A stretch of DNA of 64,000 nt from Oscillospiraceae bacterium (lineage in GTDB: Bacteria; Bacillota; Clostridia; Oscillospirales; Acutalibacteraceae): the NCBI GenBank assembly GCA_910574995.1, contig CAJTCS010000003.1, positions 124,001 to 188,000 on the forward strand, given 5' to 3'. The stretch's first letter is position 1, and each line of letters opens with the position of its first letter. Of the stretch, positions 43,842 through 52,540 are shown piece after piece. A model generated the notes under the pieces. The model was given only the letters and a program-made list of their open reading frames with translations, was not told where the DNA came from and made no database searches. Both the position numbers and the translations under genes were made by a program.

Positions 43842-46712
43842 ATGACATCTACTGTTAAGCGGAAAAGCACAGCGCTGGTCATGGCCTTGCTCATGTGCTT
43901 TTCCATGTTCGTCAGCTTCGGCACTACTGCCCAGGCCGCCGGAGAACGCTCGGAAATCTATATGGTTTCCTTTCCCCGTGACGCGGAAACCAACCGCGAC
44001 CATTGGGACCGGGACAACCTCCAGTTCATGAACGGCTGGTATATGGACGCTTATGATATGTTCGCCACGTTCGCGGTCGGTTCCTATGAGGGCAAGGTGG
44101 CGTACTGCATTGAGCCGGGGACTCCTATCGACAACGCCCACACCTTTACGGCGAAGGACGAAACCTTTTGGGATAATTACCCCTCATCCCTCAACAAGAC
44201 TATCGATGCCGACACCATTAAATCTCTTATTGGTCGGATTTTGCAGTACGGCTACACCGGCAATATCGACCCGACCTGGGTATCTCAGAACAGCGCTGGG
44301 GCCGAAAAGCTGGCCCATGTGTACGCCACGCAGCTCTTGATTTGGGAAACCATTGTGGGTGAAAGGGATGAGCAGTTCGGCCACGTCAGCACCGGCGGGA
44401 AAAATCCTGTGCTTGATTTCATCAAGCCTGGGCATCCTCTGCGCTCCCGGATCATGGACAAGTATAACTCCATGGTTACCAGTGTACAGAACCACAGCAA
44501 AGTGCCATCCTTCATGGCGAAAAGCCGGGGTAAGGCTCCCACTGTCGAACTGGAGTGGGACGGCAACCAGTACACCGCCTCGCTGACCGACACCAATAAG
44601 GTGCTGGGGAATTACACCTTCACTTCCGATTATAGCGCAATGAAGTTCACCACCAGCGGGAATGTGTTGACAATCACATCCCCCACCGCACCCACCGGGA
44701 ACGTGACCGTCAGCGCCAGCAAAAGGGATTCCAAGCGCATGGGCCTGGTTGTGTGGGACGATGGAACCTTCGGCCCCGGCGTGGGCCAGCAGAACACGGT
44801 CACCTATACGCAGTCCGTCACAGACCCCATTGCTGCTTACCTGAAACTCAATGTTTCTTACGGCTCCGCCAAAATCATCAAGACCTCCGAGGATGGCAAG
44901 GTGGAGGGTATCACCTTCCGCATCACCGGCAACGGCATCGATCAGACCGTCACCACCAACAGCCGGGGCGAGGTGCAGATCGATAACCTCCAGCCGGGCG
45001 AATACACCGTCACAGAGCAGGTGTCCGGCGATTACGTCCCCCAAGAGCCGCAGAAAGTGACTGTCCAGGCCGGGCAGACGGCGACTGTCGGTTTTAACAA
45101 CAGCTTGCAGAAAGGCTCCCTGACCGTCACCAAAAATAGTGAGGACAGCTTGAATTCTGGTGTTCGGTTCCATCTGTATGGAACTTCCAGTATGGGTAAA
45201 ACTGTGGATTTGTACGCAACCACCAATAGCTCTGGTGTGGCGCAGTTCACCGATGTGCCTATTGGCAGCGGGTACACCCTGGAGGAAGTGGACACGGCAA
45301 TCCGCTATGTGGTACCTGCCACTCAGACCGCCAATATCGAGTGGGAGAAAGCCACCAACGCCACCTTCCGCAACGTCCTCAAGAAGTTCAATATCACTCT
45401 GAACAAGGTGGACGGCGAGACCGGCACTCAGCAGGGCGACGCCACTCTCGCAGGCGCTGTGTACGGCGTGTATAAGGACGGCGAACTGGTGGACACCTAC
45501 ACCACAGACAGCGAAGGTCACTTCACTACCAGCTACTATGTGTGCGATTCCGGTTGGACTGTGCAGGAGATCAGCCCCAGCGAGGGGTACCTGCTGGATG
45601 AAACCGCCTACCCCGTGGGCGCTGACCCCAAGCAGTATGAAGTGGAGTTCAATTCGGCTCCCGTCCTGGAAAGCCCTGAGACCGTGCAGAAGGGCAAAAT
45701 CACCATCATCAAGCATTGTGACGATGGCTCCACCCAAATAGAAACCCCCGAAGTCGGTGCGGAATTTGCCGTATTCCTGAAGTCCTCCGGCGGCTATGAT
45801 AACGCCAAGGAATCTGAGCGCGACTACCTGACCTGCGACGAGAACGGCTATGCGGAAACCAAGCTGCTACCCTATGGCGTTTACACTGTGCGCCAGACCA
45901 AGGGCTGGGATGGCCGCGAGCTCATGAAGGACTTCGACGTGTTCATCAACAAAGACGGCGGCGTGTACCGCTATCTCATCAACAATGCTCCCTTCACCAG
46001 CTACGTCAAAGTGATAAAGACCGATGCGGAAACTGGCATGGCCATCCCCTACGCCGGGGCCGGGTTCCAGATTTACGACCCCAATGGGCAGCTCGTTACC
46101 ATGCGGTTCACCTACCCGGCAGTCACCACTATCGATACCTTCTACACCACCAATGACGGCACGCTCATTACACCGGAATCCCTCCCCTACGGCACAGGCT
46201 ACTCCCTGGTGGAAGTGCAGGCTCCTTACGGCTATGTGCTGAACTCAGGGCCTGTCTATTTTGACATCACCCCAGACAATTCCACCGAGGAAAGTGCTGT
46301 CACCGTGGTAGAGGTAGAGCGGCCTAATATGCCGCAAAAGGGTACCATCTCTATCACCAAGCTGAGTGAGGTGTTCTCCTCCGTGACTGCTCTGGGCGGC
46401 AGTTCGGTTGACGAGGATGGAAACGAGGTTGACCTGCCTGTCAGTTATCAGCCGGTCTACGAGGAAAAGCAGTTGGCGGGCGCGGTCTATGAGGTAACAG
46501 CCGCCGAGGATATCGTCACCCCGGACGGCACCTTGCGCTATGCTGCGGGCGAGGTGGTATCCACCCTTACCACCGCCCAGGACAGCCCTGTTGCCACCGA
46601 ACCCCTCTACCTGGGGAAGTACCAGGTGAAGGAAGTGGAGGCCCCGTTTGGCACCGTGTTGGACACGGATACTAAGCTTAACCAGTTACCTAAACCTAGA
46701 CAAATGGTCTGA
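43842..46712 (+). CDS. Thioester-domain/SpaA-type surface adhesin, C-terminally truncated
   Basis: A 956-residue secreted protein. A signal peptide (about 1-32, ending TTAQAA) is followed by a TQXA thioester domain: Cys89 in AYCIEPG and Gln164 in ATQLLIWET, which can form an internal thioester that binds host surfaces covalently. Then come at least five SpaA/Cna-B-like repeats (KIIKTSEDGKVEGITFRITG, LTVTKNSEDSLNSGVRFHLY, ITLNKVDGETG...LAGAVYGVYKDG, VKVIKTDAETGMAIPYAGAG, ISITKLSEVF...LAGAVYEVTA), with Lys and Glu placed for isopeptide bonds. The chain stops at QLPKPRQMV without LPXTG or membrane anchor, so the 3-prime end is probably lost at an element junction. Confidence 0.88.
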   Translation: MTSTVKRKSTALVMALLMCFSMFVSFGTTAQAAGERSEIYMVSFPRDAETNRDHWDRDNLQFMNGWYMDAYDMFATFAVGSYEGKVAYCIEPGTPIDNAHTFTAKDETFWDNYPSSLNKTIDADTIKSLIGRILQYGYTGNIDPTWVSQNSAGAEKLAHVYATQLLIWETIVGERDEQFGHVSTGGKNPVLDFIKPGHPLRSRIMDKYNSMVTSVQNHSKVPSFMAKSRGKAPTVELEWDGNQYTASLTDTNKVLGNYTFTSDYSAMKFTTSGNVLTITSPTAPTGNVTVSASKRDSKRMGLVVWDDGTFGPGVGQQNTVTYTQSVTDPIAAYLKLNVSYGSAKIIKTSEDGKVEGITFRITGNGIDQTVTTNSRGEVQIDNLQPGEYTVTEQVSGDYVPQEPQKVTVQAGQTATVGFNNSLQKGSLTVTKNSEDSLNSGVRFHLYGTSSMGKTVDLYATTNSSGVAQFTDVPIGSGYTLEEVDTAIRYVVPATQTANIEWEKATNATFRNVLKKFNITLNKVDGETGTQQGDATLAGAVYGVYKDGELVDTYTTDSEGHFTTSYYVCDSGWTVQEISPSEGYLLDETAYPVGADPKQYEVEFNSAPVLESPETVQKGKITIIKHCDDGSTQIETPEVGAEFAVFLKSSGGYDNAKESERDYLTCDENGYAETKLLPYGVYTVRQTKGWDGRELMKDFDVFINKDGGVYRYLINNAPFTSYVKVIKTDAETGMAIPYAGAGFQIYDPNGQLVTMRFTYPAVTTIDTFYTTNDGTLITPESLPYGTGYSLVEVQAPYGYVLNSGPVYFDITPDNSTEESAVTVVEVERPNMPQKGTISITKLSEVFSSVTALGGSSVDEDGNEVDLPVSYQPVYEEKQLAGAVYEVTAAEDIVTPDGTLRYAAGEVVSTLTTAQDSPVATEPLYLGKYQVKEVEAPFGTVLDTDTKLNQLPKPRQMV

Positions 46713-46727
46713 GCGCAAAACTTTTCG

Positions 46728-46756
46728 TTGACAACATCCCCTGCCAGGAATATGCT
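46728..46756 (+). promoter_or_regulatory. Possible sigma-A promoter after the truncated adhesin
   Basis: TTGACA at 46728-46733 and TATGCT at 46751-46756 with a 17-bp spacer. It reads toward the LytTR regulator. Confidence 0.45.
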
Positions 46757-46771
46757 ATATCTGCCGCCAAA

Positions 46772-46841
46772 AACATTTCGTGACGGATTTCCAACATTTC
46801 ATTACAAATAGGTTGTCTCTTTGCCGTCTTTTTGTTAACCT
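46772..46841 (+). promoter_or_regulatory. LytTR-type direct repeats and promoter of the AgrA-like gene
   Basis: AACATTTCGTGAC at 46772-46784 and AACATTTCATTAC at 46793-46805 repeat at 21-bp period, the geometry bound by LytTR regulators. A weak promoter, TTGTCT at 46813-46818 and TAACCT at 46836-46841 (17-bp spacer), follows. The first repeat begins exactly 41 bp before the -35 box, as at the second site (54071). Confidence 0.65.
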
Positions 46842-46859
46842 AAAAACAGGGTGATATGC

Positions 46860-47570
46860 ATGATAAAGTTTGCTATCTGCGATGACGAGCCACAGATGGC
46901 CCGAGAAATTGTGGATCAGCTTGCAGGCTATATGAAGGAAACGGACTGTGACTATTCGGTTGACTGTTTCTCCAGTGGGTATGCGCTGCTGAAGTCCTCA
47001 GATGAATTTGATGTTATTTTTCTGGACATCCAGATGGAGCGTCCGGACGGGATGGAAACAGCCGCGCTCCTGCGGCAGCGTGAAAGCCGCAGTCTGCTGA
47101 TTTTCGTGACGGTGCTGAAAGATCGCGTGTTTGATGTGTTCCCGCTGGAAACTTTCGATTACTTGCTCAAGCCCCTGGATAGGGATCGGTTCAGGCGGAC
47201 AATGGACCGGGCCTTGCGCTGGCTACAACAGGACGCGGCAAAAAGTCTTGTGATACAGCGGGGTTCTGACTGCCAGGTCGTTTCTCTCTCTGACATCGTG
47301 TATTGCGAGGTGCTGGGCAGGAAAATTTACATCCACAAAAAGGATGGTACTGTTTTGGACTACTATGACAGGCTGGAGGATTTAGAACAGCGCGTGGATA
47401 GCCGCTTTTTCAAGTGCCACCGCAGCTACCTTGTGAATCTGGACTATGTGGGAGGGTGCCAAGATGGGCAGGTCCTGCTGTCCCAGGGAGAGCGCATCCC
47501 GGTTTCGCGGCTGCGGGAGCGGGAATTGACGCAAGCCCTTTTGCGCCGCATGAAAGAGGGGGAAGCTTGA
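46860..47570 (+). CDS. LytTR response regulator (AgrA/VirR type)
   Basis: A 236-residue regulator. The receiver domain has ICDDEPQMARE, phosphoacceptor Asp56 in VIFLDIQMERPDGME, and the conserved Lys in YLLKPLDRDRF. The C-terminal LytTR domain has IVYCEVLGRKIYIHKKDG, FFKCHRSYLVNLDYV and IPVSRLRERELTQALL. Such regulators answer GHKL kinases that sense peptides or membrane stress. It is translationally coupled to the kinase (stop and next start 2 bp apart). Two sites with the expected DNA geometry occur at 46772 and 54071. Confidence 0.93.
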   Translation: MIKFAICDDEPQMAREIVDQLAGYMKETDCDYSVDCFSSGYALLKSSDEFDVIFLDIQMERPDGMETAALLRQRESRSLLIFVTVLKDRVFDVFPLETFDYLLKPLDRDRFRRTMDRALRWLQQDAAKSLVIQRGSDCQVVSLSDIVYCEVLGRKIYIHKKDGTVLDYYDRLEDLEQRVDSRFFKCHRSYLVNLDYVGGCQDGQVLLSQGERIPVSRLRERELTQALLRRMKEGEA

Positions 47571-47571
47571 T

Positions 47572-48846
47572 ATGGACTACTTCAGTTTCTTTTTGGACGG
47601 CCTGAGTCTGATTGGGCAGGGCGTGATGCATATATTCTTTGTCGGTCGTCTCACCGGGAAAAAGCAGAAGTTCCGGCATTTTGCACTCTACTGTTTCATG
47701 ATTACTGTCATTCATGTCCTTTCACTTCGCCTGGCACTGAATGGGATGCTTGCCGTTGGTGCGGGCGTGTTGGCACTATATGTGGTCAGCCGATTTGCAC
47801 TGGGGAACCAGCGTCCCATTTCCTGGCTGGCGGCTGTGCTGGGTTTCTATGTTTCCCAGCTCTCCTTTGGTATCATAAACTCATTGCAAGATGCTTTTTT
47901 CTTAAAATTGATTGGAGATCCGCTACTGTACCCACTGCTTCTGGTGGCGCAGCTCCTTTTCTTTGTGCTGTGCGCTGGCTGTTACCGGATGGTACGCAGG
48001 TTTCTACAGTGGACAGAGGATGACCAGACACCCTATATCGGATTGCTGTTGTTCCCCATCTTGTTTTTCTTTGCCGCAGAGCTTTATATCCGACAGAGCG
48101 CTTACGGCGCTTACTACCCGGCAATCTCATTCAATGAATTTGAGGCCCATGGCGCACTGCTGTTCCTGCAAATCATGGGGCTGGCGGCGATGCTGTGCAT
48201 CTTGTATGCCTACCGTCAGCTCTGCCAGGGATTTCAGGCCAAGGCGGAGCTGCAGTCCCTGACCCAGGCGTCCCAGGCCCAAAAAGTCTACATTGCTGAG
48301 GCCCAGGCCCGCTATGAACAGACGAAATCCTTCCGCCACGATATCAAGAACCATCTATCCGTGCTGGACGGCCTGCTTAAGAATGAAAAGCTGGAGGAGG
48401 GCCGAGAGTACCTTGGAAAGCTGGAAACGGTTTCTGAGGCATTGTCCTTCCCCTACCAGACCGGCAACCCGGTGGTGGATATTCTGCTGGGAGAAAAGCT
48501 GGGGCTGGCCAAAGAGATTACGGCAGAGGTGTCCCTGGTTTTGCCCAACCCCTGCGGGATTGACGACTTTGACCTGTGTGTGCTCTTCGCCAACGTCCTG
48601 GACAATGCCATTACCGCCTGCCGCGCCCAGGACGGAGCAAAATCCATACGCATCAGCGGCAAGCGTCAGGGAGATTTCTATATGCTGACCTTTGAGAACA
48701 CCTGCGCCGATGAGCCCCTTCCCCCGGCGGGCACCGGGTTATCCAACATCCGGGTGGTGGTGGAGAAGTACCATGGGGCCGTGCTGACGGAGAAAGCGGG
48801 AAGGCGGTTTTCGCTGAATGTGCTGCTGAATGTCGCGGCTGTGTAG
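47572..48846 (+). CDS. GHKL sensor histidine kinase (AgrC type)
   Basis: A 424-residue kinase. About six membrane helices fill the first 220 residues, as in AgrC-type peptide receptors. A coiled linker leads to FRHDIKNHLSVLDGLL with phosphorylated His256, then a GHKL ATPase with NVLDNAITACRAQ (N box) and GTGLSNIRVVVEKYHG (G box). It is the cognate partner of the preceding LytTR regulator. No agrB/agrD-like pair is in the window, so the signal is unknown. Confidence 0.93.
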   Translation: MDYFSFFLDGLSLIGQGVMHIFFVGRLTGKKQKFRHFALYCFMITVIHVLSLRLALNGMLAVGAGVLALYVVSRFALGNQRPISWLAAVLGFYVSQLSFGIINSLQDAFFLKLIGDPLLYPLLLVAQLLFFVLCAGCYRMVRRFLQWTEDDQTPYIGLLLFPILFFFAAELYIRQSAYGAYYPAISFNEFEAHGALLFLQIMGLAAMLCILYAYRQLCQGFQAKAELQSLTQASQAQKVYIAEAQARYEQTKSFRHDIKNHLSVLDGLLKNEKLEEGREYLGKLETVSEALSFPYQTGNPVVDILLGEKLGLAKEITAEVSLVLPNPCGIDDFDLCVLFANVLDNAITACRAQDGAKSIRISGKRQGDFYMLTFENTCADEPLPPAGTGLSNIRVVVEKYHGAVLTEKAGRRFSLNVLLNVAAV

Positions 48847-48863
48847 AGGAATGGAGGGACTTC

Positions 48864-49070
48864 ATGAGTAAATACGAAGCCCTGTGGGCCTATGTGCAAA
48901 AAGATGGAAGCCCGACCCTCAAATTGACCTTTGCGCAAATCCAGGAAATCGCGGGGGTTCCCATTGACCACTCGTTCCTGAGATACAAAAAGGAATTGAC
49001 GGACTACGGGTATCAGGTGGGAAAAATCTCCATGCGGGAGCAGACGGTTGTTTTTCAAAGGAGCGTTTAG
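48864..49070 (+). CDS. Small conserved cytosolic protein (possibly DUF7662)
   Basis: A 68-residue protein: SKYEALWAYVQKDGSPTLKL, FAQIQEIAGVPIDHSFLRYK and TDYGYQVGKISMREQTVVF. I recognise this as a small family of unknown function, possibly the one called DUF7662, found singly in many Clostridia; it may be a short DNA-binding wing. ATG 48864 has AATGGAGGGACTTC upstream and follows the kinase by 18 bp, so it is in the same transcript. Confidence 0.6.
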   Translation: MSKYEALWAYVQKDGSPTLKLTFAQIQEIAGVPIDHSFLRYKKELTDYGYQVGKISMREQTVVFQRSV

Positions 49071-49125
49071 GGGCCGGGGTTGCGCTATAATCAAAGCGGT
49101 AAACTGGAATTTACAGGAGGAAAAC

Positions 49126-49971
49126 GTGAAAGTTAAAAGGTGCGTAAAGGGGCGGCGCTTGTGCTTTGCAATATTCGCAATTTGCCTCTCGGCTAGGTTT
49201 ATAGAGTATTTTTTAATTGAAACAGACAAAACGGCGATTGGAGAAAATGTGCTTCACAAAGCCGTCGGAATTATTCTATTGGCAGTGGTATTAAAACGTA
49301 CAAACCTGACATGGAGCGATATTGGATTTCAAAGGAACGGCTTTGCAATCGGTGTTCTGAAAGGCTTGTCATTGGGAACGGTTTGCTTTGCGATTGCATA
49401 TGGCCTTGAATTTGCCATTCTGTCCCTGCAAGGCAATCCCGCGCATTTTGAACTATATGTCAGCGGTTTTTCATTGACCGGCTCTCCCATAAAGAATACC
49501 GATTTCCTTTTCTTCGGGTTATGCCTGTTCTTTAATGCCATCAATGTGTGGATGGAGGAGGGCGTTTTCCGAGGACTGTTTATAAAGATGCTTTCTGAAA
49601 CAAAGCCCTTTATGACAGCTAATTTTATTGCCGCGTTTCTATTTGGCATTTGGCACATTGTTATGCCGATCAGAAGCTATATAAACGGGGAAATGCCATT
49701 TGCGGAAATGATTCTGATGAGTATTGGTTATGTGATCCTTGCCGGAATTATGGGAATCAAATGGGGGCTTCTTAACCGCATGACAGGGAATATATGGGTT
49801 GGGCTTGGCGACCATCTGTTCAATAATACCGTCGCTGCCAATATGCTGCATGTGGTTTCCGGGGCGGGTGCGGACGAAATGCAAATTGTCCGCATTATGG
49901 CTGCGCAGCTTATTTCATTCGTATTCGTCTTGATTCTTTACTGCCGTAAACAGAACAGTAACAACGTCTAA
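49126..49971 (+). CDS. CPBP family intramembrane glutamic endopeptidase (first of three)
   Basis: A 281-residue membrane protein. NVWMEEGVFRGLF (Glu144-Glu145) with Arg four residues on, then FGIWHIV and GLGDHLFNN, are the four CPBP (Abi/Rce1) motifs. Members process prenylated or peptide substrates, and in Gram-positives many give immunity to bacteriocins. The start is GTG 49126 with AGGAGG 6 nt upstream. The sequence is AT-richer than its neighbours, suggesting separate acquisition. Confidence 0.88.
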   Translation: MKVKRCVKGRRLCFAIFAICLSARFIEYFLIETDKTAIGENVLHKAVGIILLAVVLKRTNLTWSDIGFQRNGFAIGVLKGLSLGTVCFAIAYGLEFAILSLQGNPAHFELYVSGFSLTGSPIKNTDFLFFGLCLFFNAINVWMEEGVFRGLFIKMLSETKPFMTANFIAAFLFGIWHIVMPIRSYINGEMPFAEMILMSIGYVILAGIMGIKWGLLNRMTGNIWVGLGDHLFNNTVAANMLHVVSGAGADEMQIVRIMAAQLISFVFVLILYCRKQNSNNV

Positions 49972-49986
49972 TTTGTGGAGGACAAT

Positions 49987-50502
49987 ATGAAAATCAGACT
50001 GGTAAGACCTACGGAGCAATTAAAGGAACAGGCAATCAAATTCAGGCAAGAATTCTTCGACAACCATGAGATGGTAATAAACGGAAGTGAGCTGTTTGAT
50101 AAAACAGAACAGTACGAGGATTGGCTGAAAGCTGTGACCGCTAATACAAATATAGAAACAGTAAACGCCAGCTGGGTGGTCACGGATACCTTTTTTGCTG
50201 TGGATGAAAAAGACAAGATTGTTGGTATTATCGATTTAAGGCATACGTTGAATGACTTTTTGAAAGATTTAGGGAATTGCGGCTACAGCGTACGCCCTTC
50301 TGAACGGAGAAAAGGGTATGCAACAGAAATGCTCCGGCTGCTGCTGCCGATTGCAAAAAATGCAGGAATGAAAGAGTTGTATTTGTCTGTTGAACGGGAC
50401 AATGAAGCCTCTATTAAAACAATCGTAAAAAATGGTGGAAAGCATGAACGGAGTTTTGAATTTGAGGGTAAGCAAGCGGACATATATAAGATCATTTTAT
50501 AA
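49987..50502 (+). CDS. GNAT acetyltransferase
   Basis: A 171-residue GNAT enzyme: MKIRLVRPTEQLKEQAI, then FFAVDEKDKIVGIIDLRH, the acetyl-CoA loop YSVRPSERRKGYATEMLRL and LSVERDNEASIKTIVKNGG. The substrate is unknown; relatives include amino-acid and aminoglycoside-type acetyltransferases. GTGGAGGACAAT precedes ATG 49987, 15 bp after the CPBP gene. AT-rich like that gene, so the two may have travelled together. Confidence 0.87.
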   Translation: MKIRLVRPTEQLKEQAIKFRQEFFDNHEMVINGSELFDKTEQYEDWLKAVTANTNIETVNASWVVTDTFFAVDEKDKIVGIIDLRHTLNDFLKDLGNCGYSVRPSERRKGYATEMLRLLLPIAKNAGMKELYLSVERDNEASIKTIVKNGGKHERSFEFEGKQADIYKIIL

Positions 50503-50563
50503 ACTTCGATTCATCAGGCACCTATCCCCAGAGGATAAGCGCCTCTTCAAGGAGGAAACTGTT

Positions 50564-50740
50564 ATGCGTCATGTCTATATTCGTGGTATCCTGGCTCTGA
50601 TCTGGCTGGCGGCGGCGGTCGTCAGCGGCGTATCCGGTAATCTGGAGTGGGCCGGGCTCTATGTCCTGATGGGGGCGGCCTTCGGGTATTCCGCCTGGGC
50701 CTCCTGGAAAAAGGCAAAGGACGATAAGAGGGGGAACTAA
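50564..50740 (+). CDS. Small two-helix membrane protein ahead of the ABC transporter
   Basis: A 58-residue protein with two hydrophobic helices (IRGILALIWLAAAVVSGV and WAGLYVLMGAAFGYSAWASW) and a basic C-terminus. A strong AAGGAGGAAACT site precedes the ATG. It ends 2 bp before the ABC ATPase gene, so it is likely an accessory subunit or a leader cistron. It has no double-glycine leader, so it does not look like a classical bacteriocin precursor. Confidence 0.7.
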   Translation: MRHVYIRGILALIWLAAAVVSGVSGNLEWAGLYVLMGAAFGYSAWASWKKAKDDKRGN

Positions 50741-50742
50741 CC

Positions 50743-51450
50743 ATGGGCGGGAACATCCTGGAGCTGCAAAATCTCAGCGCCTGGTACAGCCAGGGGAAAA
50801 ACGTGCTGTCCGGCTTCTCTCTCCAGCTGCGGCCCCATGAAGTGGTGGGGCTGATCGGCCTGAATGGGGCCGGAAAGACCACCTTTTTGAAAACCCTGTC
50901 CGGCCTGCATGAGGGGTTCCGCTGTGACGGCATCCGCCTGCATGACCGCCCGGTATCTTTCCGGGACAAGGACTTCAAGCTGAGCAGGTACACCGTTTTT
51001 TCCGAGGACAACTCCTTCCAGTATTTCACCTTCCGGGAATACCTGTCCTATGTGGCGGCGGCGTACAAGACGAAACTGCCGGACGTGACGGAGCCGGTGC
51101 GGGGCTTTCACTTTGAGGACTACACCGACACCCTGCTGAAAGACCTGTCCACCGGCAATAAGAAAAAAGCGTTTCTGATTACCGCCTTCACCCTGAAGCC
51201 GGAACTGCTTCTGCTGGACGAGCCGGTGAACGGGCTGGACTTCCAGAGCACGGAGTACCTGTACCAACTGATCGCCGGGTACAAGAAGTACGGGACGGTC
51301 CTGTTCTCCTCCCACATCCTGGAGAGCATCACCCTGACCTCTGACCGGGTGTTGGTGTTGGAGAACGGGCAGATCCGGCGGAGCTTTGTGGGCAGTCAAA
51401 TCCATGCGGACACAATTCGGGAGGCCCTGCATGAGAAAAATGAGCTTTGA
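50743..51450 (+). CDS. ABC transporter ATP-binding protein
   Basis: A 235-residue ATPase: GLIGLNGAGKTTFLKTLSG is Walker A (about 37-55), ELLLLDEPVNGLD is Walker B and D-loop, and SSHILESI holds the switch histidine. The signature motif is LSTGNKKKAFL rather than LSGGxxQR, as in exporters of the BcrA/CcmA-like group. It overlaps the permease gene by 20 bp. With the permease it forms an exporter of unknown substrate, possibly a peptide, given the LytTR/GHKL pair upstream. Confidence 0.92.
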   Translation: MGGNILELQNLSAWYSQGKNVLSGFSLQLRPHEVVGLIGLNGAGKTTFLKTLSGLHEGFRCDGIRLHDRPVSFRDKDFKLSRYTVFSEDNSFQYFTFREYLSYVAAAYKTKLPDVTEPVRGFHFEDYTDTLLKDLSTGNKKKAFLITAFTLKPELLLLDEPVNGLDFQSTEYLYQLIAGYKKYGTVLFSSHILESITLTSDRVLVLENGQIRRSFVGSQIHADTIREALHEKNEL

Positions 51451-52450
51451 TATAACCGCCAAAAAGCTGTTTGGGGCCAGATATGAGCGGCTGACCCGGA
51501 CGCTTTTTCTGGATGTCGTGGTGTTTTGGGGGCTGCATATCAGCGGATTCCAGATACATATCTCCCCTTTTGTTCTGTTCCTAATGGCCAGCGCCTTCTC
51601 AGCTGGCGTTATGTGGCAGGCGCTTTCCTCTGAGGATAACCGGGAAAACCTCAAAAACGCGTTCATGCTCCCCTTTGAGGGGCGCAGTCTGATTTTTCCC
51701 TATGTAACTGCCCTGGGAGCATACACCCTGCTGACCAAGACCGCTGGACTGCTGGCCGTGGCTTGGGCGGTTTCCCGCTGGAGCTGGGTGGAGATTTTGG
51801 AAAGCGTCCTCTGCGCCTTGGCCGCTATTGTGGTGGTGTCCTGTCTCTATCCCCTGCGCCTGGGACGTACAGACGCCTATGCTTTCTACGTCAGACCCGA
51901 AGGCCGCAGGCAGACAGCCAAAGTCCACCGGCATCACTCCCTATGGCGCTATCTGTTCCGCTACCTGATAGCCCACAAGAATTATCTGCTCAACACGGCG
52001 GCTATGTGGGGCGTGGCCTGCGTCCTGCCGGTGCTGCTGGGCCAGATGGAGGCCCGGTTCGTCCTGCCCATCGGCTTTGCTATCCTCTCCCTGAACACAC
52101 CTCTCTGCATCCTGCTGTCCTGCGACCCGGCTCTGGAGCGGGTGGTGCGGTTCCTGCCAGGACAGGGTCGTGCGTTCTGCCTCCCCTACTGCCTGTTCAT
52201 CTTTGTTTGCAACCTGGCTGCGAGTATTATTTTCCTATGCAGCTGGCAAATTGGGATTGGCGGAGTTATTCCTCTCCATGTTATAACAGCAATCTCCTTT
52301 GCCCTATTGAGCGCAATCGGATCCGTACTGTTGGAGTGGTACTGCCCTATCCGGGGGTGGAAAACCGAAAGCGATCTCTGGCACCACCCCAGGAAATATG
52401 TTGTGCCTGCTGCCATGCTTCTGCTGGCCGGGCTGGTGAGTATGTTCTGA
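51431..52450 (+). CDS. ABC transporter permease partner
   Basis: About 339 residues with eight or more hydrophobic segments (for example VVFWGLHISGFQIHISPFVL and GVACVLPVLLGQMEARFVLP). I do not recognise a named family; length and context suit an ABC-2-type membrane subunit. ATG 51431 lies inside the ATPase gene, with 51440 as alternative. A terminator follows immediately, so this ends the run that starts with the LytTR regulator. Confidence 0.75.
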   Translation: MRKMSFDITAKKLFGARYERLTRTLFLDVVVFWGLHISGFQIHISPFVLFLMASAFSAGVMWQALSSEDNRENLKNAFMLPFEGRSLIFPYVTALGAYTLLTKTAGLLAVAWAVSRWSWVEILESVLCALAAIVVVSCLYPLRLGRTDAYAFYVRPEGRRQTAKVHRHHSLWRYLFRYLIAHKNYLLNTAAMWGVACVLPVLLGQMEARFVLPIGFAILSLNTPLCILLSCDPALERVVRFLPGQGRAFCLPYCLFIFVCNLAASIIFLCSWQIGIGGVIPLHVITAISFALLSAIGSVLLEWYCPIRGWKTESDLWHHPRKYVVPAAMLLLAGLVSMF

Positions 52451-52457
52451 AACAATT

Positions 52458-52497
52458 TTCTGCCTGGGCGGACAGGATCGCTCGGGCAGAATTTTTT
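52458..52497 (+). terminator. Terminator of the LytTR/ABC operon
   Basis: TTCTGCCTGGGCG and CGCTCGGGCAGAA pair over 13 bp with wobbles, followed by T6. Confidence 0.82.
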
Positions 52498-52540
52498 CAA
52501 AAAGACAGACTGCTGTAACATTTCGCGGACATTTCTCTGT

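Noticed and set aside
44184-45737. A 517-codon minus-strand frame antisense to the adhesin
   Set aside because: It mirrors repetitive codons of the SpaA-like repeats and has no start signals. The plus-strand gene has a signal peptide and domain order.
46752-46811. A 19-codon ORF (MLYLPPKTFRDGFPTFHYK) ahead of the AgrA-like gene as a signal peptide gene
   Set aside because: It spans the direct-repeat operator, has a poorly spaced ribosome site, and shows no AgrD-like or leader features.
50564-50740. The 58-residue membrane protein as a class II bacteriocin precursor
   Set aside because: It lacks a double-glycine leader or signal peptide and has two plain membrane helices with a basic tail. 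An accessory transporter protein fits better.
52517-52536. A third LytTR-type site (AACATTTCG/GACATTTCT) upstream of the OmpR-type regulator
   Set aside because: The two half-sites are only 11 bp apart instead of 21, and no promoter lies 41 bp downstream as at the two accepted sites.
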